Source: Hyphomicrobiales bacterium
GTDB taxonomy: Bacteria; Pseudomonadota; Alphaproteobacteria; Rhizobiales; Methyloligellaceae
Direction: 5' to 3'
Length of the DNA: 64,000 nt
Assembly: GCA_021775555.1 (NCBI GenBank)
Contig: JAJFHP010000057.1
Span: 62,001 to 126,000, forward strand
The notes under the pieces are model-generated. The model was given only the letters and a program-made list of their open reading frames with translations, made no database searches and had not been told where the DNA came from. Shown in pieces: positions 61,601 to 64,000 of the stretch (positions are counted from its first letter, which is position 1; each line of letters begins with the position of its first letter). The translations under genes and the position numbers were made by a program.

Positions 61601-63827
61601 TCATGGGTGCAGTTGTTGTAACGGGGAGGGTGATGCGCTTCTGAACGGCTTGTCCGCCCGGCTCACGCAAGCGCATGGATATTTCGGCAGCCATCAGACG
61701 CGTGCTTTGCGGCAGCGGCGGCAGTGGCACGTTCACCTCGGCGTTTCCATCTTTGCCGGTCTTTGGCAGGTCGAACAGCGGCCGACGGACCGGCGTCACC
61801 TTTTCATCCGCCAGACCGAAGACATATCCGGGGAAGCCTTCAAGGTCCCCACTGCGAGGACGCACAATGATTTCACCCTCAAGCGCCAGCCCCGCTGCGG
61901 GTGCGCCATAGAGGTAACGCCCCGAGACATTGAGCTTTGCCGATCCTGATGGTTTGATCGATTTGCCGGGTGAACTCAGGGTCAACTCCATCCGGTCCGG
62001 TACGAAATCCTCGACCAGGAATGTCGTCTCGCCAACGGCCACGCCTTTCGGGTCAGCAAAGGCCTTGACGCGCCATGTTCCGGTCATCGCACGATCCAGC
62101 AGCCCAAGAGTGAAACTCCGCCCGCCCGCACCCTGGTCAGGCAGCAGCGCACGTTTTTGCTCAACCCCGTCGGGGCGCTCGAACACCAGCGTCAGCGGCA
62201 CGTCTGGTACAGCATTGGCCTTGCGGTCGCGCAGGAGTGCTGTCACGTGAACATCAGCGCCGGGGCGGTAAACGCCGCGCTCGGTGAACAGGTAGGCATC
62301 GAGTGTGGTTGGCGCGGGGCGTCCGGTCACACCGCGATCTGACAGATCAAAACCCGGCTTGTTCATCTCCAGGAAGGAATAATCCCCGCCTGGTCCCGAA
62401 GCCACCAGCACGGCGGGTGCCAGTCCACCCTTGCCCCGTGTCAGGCCGGGATCGAAGCGGACAGCACCGCGCACGTCGGTCGTCGCCGTACCGAGTATCT
62501 CGTTGTTCATGGCAAGAAGCCGCAGCTCCACGCCCTTCATCGGGGCGGCGGTGGTCAGGGAGCGTATAAAGGCATGGATGCCATCATCTCCCGAAATTGC
62601 GGCAACTCCCATGTCTGACACAACGAACCATTGCGCCGGCCGCTCACCCCAATATTCCGTCTTGTCCGCAGTTGCAGTGGCGGCAACAACGTAAATGCCC
62701 GGTTGAAGCTTGGGCAGGGCTTCGTCAACCGGAAACGCGGTCGTGACATCCTTGTTCAGCGGACTTTCCACCGGCATTTTTCCGGACCAGACTTTCTCAC
62801 CCTTCTGGCTGGCAAGGTCCTCGAGCGATCCGCCATGCATCTGGCGGAAAATCTCGCCGGAAACGATCATTGACCCAAGGCTTCTGTCACCGATCCGGTA
62901 GATGGCGATATCGATTTCCTTGGTGTTGACCGAGATAATCGGAATGCCGCTCTGGCCGGTGCGCGGCAGCACATATCCACGGCCGGAAAAGTGGACCGCG
63001 GGCTTGCGGTCACGCACATAGACGGTGAAGCGGGCCGGCTTTAGCAGTGTCTCATCGACCACCGAGGGCAGCCCGGCGCGGACATCGACATTATAGCGGG
63101 TGCCGTGGCGCAGACCCTCAACACAGAGTTGCCTTTGGTCCGCGCTCACTGCGGCTGCGGCGGCCCCGTCAACACGGATAAATTTGGAATAACCGTCTTT
63201 AACAAGGGCAAGGTTTTCAGAAAACTGGATGCACATGCGCGGGCTGACCGCATCTGAATCGACGCTGTAGTTGGTTGACCTGAAACCGCGCTGCTCACGC
63301 AATCCGTCATAGATGGTCTGGATTGCAGGGGACGCTCGCAGCGAGAGGCTGGCCTTGTAGGCATCAAGCGCCGGGCGCCAGAATTGCCGGTCGGAAAGGA
63401 CCCTGCCGAGAAATGCGAGGGCGTTTGCTTTCAGGGATTTGTCGCCTGCCCGCTTGTAGGCGAGGAATGCCGCCGAGCTTGCCTGTTCCTGCAAGTCGTA
63501 GCGTTCATTATTGTCTTTGGGCTGAGTTGCGGCGAGGGCACCGGCGAGGGCAAACCATGTCCTGGCGGAGGCGGGGGCAAGTGTCGCTGCAGCGGCGTAG
63601 TTCGCAGCGGCGGCACGTATGTCGCCTTTGCGCTGGGCGCGATCACCAAGTCTCTTCCACTGGCTCGAGGAGCGTCGGGTGTAGCCCGGTGTCTGGGCAA
63701 GCTTCTGTTCGTAGCGCTCGGCGCTGGCAGCTATTTCTTCATGGAAAAATTCGCCGTCTGCCGCATGGGCGGGCGAGATCAGAGCAAGGATGATACAGAC
63801 AAAAAAGACGCAAAAAAAACGGGGCAT
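58617..63827 (-). CDS. Bacterial alpha-2-macroglobulin with thioester motif
   Basis: This very large protein is 1736 residues. The signal peptide (FFCVFFVCIILALISPAHA) lacks a lipobox, so it may be soluble in the periplasm rather than a lipoprotein as in E. coli. A TPR-like segment (about 55-165) precedes the MG/macroglobulin domains, the bait region and the A2M core. The thioester motif CAEQ is at about 1287 in YPYGCAEQITSRALP. A C-terminal receptor-like domain contains RVNEVDARRG and VSYVVRVVSPGQY. It would trap proteases that reach the periplasm and works with PbpC to repair or protect the wall. Confidence 0.93.
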   Translation of the reverse strand: MPRFFCVFFVCIILALISPAHAADGEFFHEEIAASAERYEQKLAQTPGYTRRSSSQWKRLGDRAQRKGDIRAAAANYAAAATLAPASARTWFALAGALAATQPKDNNERYDLQEQASSAAFLAYKRAGDKSLKANALAFLGRVLSDRQFWRPALDAYKASLSLRASPAIQTIYDGLREQRGFRSTNYSVDSDAVSPRMCIQFSENLALVKDGYSKFIRVDGAAAAAVSADQRQLCVEGLRHGTRYNVDVRAGLPSVVDETLLKPARFTVYVRDRKPAVHFSGRGYVLPRTGQSGIPIISVNTKEIDIAIYRIGDRSLGSMIVSGEIFRQMHGGSLEDLASQKGEKVWSGKMPVESPLNKDVTTAFPVDEALPKLQPGIYVVAATATADKTEYWGERPAQWFVVSDMGVAAISGDDGIHAFIRSLTTAAPMKGVELRLLAMNNEILGTATTDVRGAVRFDPGLTRGKGGLAPAVLVASGPGGDYSFLEMNKPGFDLSDRGVTGRPAPTTLDAYLFTERGVYRPGADVHVTALLRDRKANAVPDVPLTLVFERPDGVEQKRALLPDQGAGGRSFTLGLLDRAMTGTWRVKAFADPKGVAVGETTFLVEDFVPDRMELTLSSPGKSIKPSGSAKLNVSGRYLYGAPAAGLALEGEIIVRPRSGDLEGFPGYVFGLADEKVTPVRRPLFDLPKTGKDGNAEVNVPLPPLPQSTRLMAAEISMRLREPGGQAVQKRITLPVTTTAPMIGIRPGFKDGHAGEHANALFDVLAAGPKGSRVVMKDVRWQLFHIEQHYQWYRRHGSWNFEPITKSERVGEGRIDLNSDAPISIEAPVKFGRYRLEVASAKSDGAASSVTFTAGWYAADPAETPDFLEIALDKPRYKPGETARVSITPRVAGTALVAVVNDGVVAMKAVEAPASGANVEFEVGSDWGPGAYVTAMLYRPMNVPAKRMPQRSVGVSWLPIDTSDRMLALKLDTPEKIAPNQTLDIPVEISGLEPGKSAHMVVSTVDVGILNLTGYEPPAPEDWYFAQRRLGVEFRDLYGRLIDGMHATRGKLRVGGDDGGMGLKGAPPTQRPLALYSGIVSVNADGKARVSFEVPQFSGTLRVMAAAWSPGKLAHATKDVIVREPIIVTGSLPRFLAKGDQSRLHLSIHNVEGADGKYSLDIEAQGPVETTGAATRSLTLKAGARTEHVVQLKANGIGDAILTARLTGPDGKELQREFALGVVPASPVVTSRSTHVLAARKGSLTLDKNLLSSFVPGTVKATLNVTPGAGLDMAGVLLALDRYPYGCAEQITSRALPLLYVNTIAEHIGLDDDTKIPERIDTAIKSLLAMQSSSGGFGVWGPDNGDMWLSAYVTEFLMRAREAGHKVPDIAYENALDRLQNYLTNFSDFKQGGETLAYSAYVLARTGRANIGDLRYFADAQADSFTAPLAGAHLAAALAMLGDRTRAEKLFSSAIQGLEAPPVDAGRSDFGSALRDRAGVLTLVAETGLQKSAIPAIARSLAATSAQKPRASTQENAWLLRAANALFAEPHNLSLTRNGQPLKGALFETFNTADLQKAPVKIANEGDTAVTAMVTISGAPLSPEPAEAKGFLIDRSYYTMGGKPREIEGVNQNERLVVVLRVNEVDARRGRILIVDHLPAGFEIENPRLSDAGSGQNFSWLKGVSTPEHSEYRKDRFVAAFNRDGQKPQVLTVSYVVRVVSPGQYAHPPATVEDMYRPELFARTATGTLNIAGPGR

Positions 63828-64000
63828 ACTGCAAGCCTCCTGCAGTTAAATCACAAACTGTCCCCCGTTTTATCCGCCACGGACACTCTCACGAGCGATG
63901 CTGCGTGAAAACATTCTGGGCGCAATCCCTCTCCCATTGCAAGCTGGAATCTGATGCAGGAGTTTCTTCGACAGCTACCCGGGGATGATATTCCAGCTCC
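63828..64000. other. Upstream region of the alpha-2-macroglobulin gene
   Basis: This stretch should hold the operon promoter. An ATG at 63954 is open on the plus strand to the edge but too short to judge. AGCTGGAAT (63942-63950) and ATTCCAGCT (63989-63997) form a distant inverted repeat. Confidence 0.3.

Noticed and set aside
60618-61949. 443-codon plus-strand frame inside the alpha-2-macroglobulin gene.
   Set aside because: High-GC shadow frame; no recognisable domain and fully inside a well-supported gene.

Overview
The window looks like an alphaproteobacterial chromosome, probably Hyphomicrobiales-like. The evidence is the moderately high GC backbone, the gene families present (IclR, a DppABCDF-type importer, a PrtD/PrtE-type secretion pair, alpha-2-macroglobulin with PbpC) and a dispersed intergenic palindromic repeat of the kind common in rhizobial relatives. 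Species is not assigned. About the first 19.3 kb is accessory DNA and the rest looks like host backbone with catabolic and envelope functions.

Left accessory region (1-9643). A minus-strand, translationally coupled operon encodes a Type III-like restriction-modification system: helicase-nuclease (4843-7878), a DUF262/HNH protein (2972-4843), two small proteins, and a beta-class DNA methyltransferase that runs off the left edge. A tyrosine integrase (8108-9445) sits beside a 54-nt tRNA 3'-half (9590-9643), which I read as one end of this element.

Second accessory region (9626-19301). A 25-bp direct repeat, made of the tRNA 3' end plus 7 nt, bounds a roughly 9.7-kb element. It carries a large serine recombinase and a small partner, an array of GTTACGTAAC-type palindromes, a secreted alpha/beta-hydrolase, gene relics, and the most interesting locus in the window: TPR protein, membrane-anchored alpha/beta-hydrolase, TPR protein. 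All three proteins share a short Gly/Asn/Gln/Thr-rich motif directly after a transmembrane segment. The architecture recalls amyloid-motif signalling between NLR-like receptors and SesB-like hydrolase effectors, so a defence or self/non-self system is plausible but unproven. Joining the element ends in silico gives the recombinase a different, ordinary-looking C-terminus, which supports the boundaries.

Backbone 19.3-32 kb: a CDF metal exporter and divergent MerR regulator sharing a 19-bp-spacer promoter; a DsbB/DsbA-like pair; an RTX-type secreted animal-peroxidase homologue convergent with its likely Type I secretion ABC/HlyD pair; and an operon of three exported proteins of unknown role, one with PAN-like, Sel1 and peptidoglycan-binding-like parts.

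Backbone 32-55.6 kb: an M20 peptidase, a GST-like protein and a CocE/NonD hydrolase, then two exported proteins, then an iclR-eamA pair divergent from a long operon. That operon encodes a peptide ABC importer, two M20 peptidases, two amidases, a gamma-glutamyltransferase-like protein and an M81 (MlrC-like) peptidase, with a methyltransferase after it. Many junctions overlap by 4 nt. The set looks built to import and dismantle a peptide or amide substrate, perhaps gamma-glutamyl or otherwise unusual.

Right end (55.7-63.8 kb): a minus-strand envelope operon of alpha-2-macroglobulin (thioester motif present), penicillin-binding protein 1C and a YqgE/AlgH protein with an unusual N-terminal hydrophobic segment.
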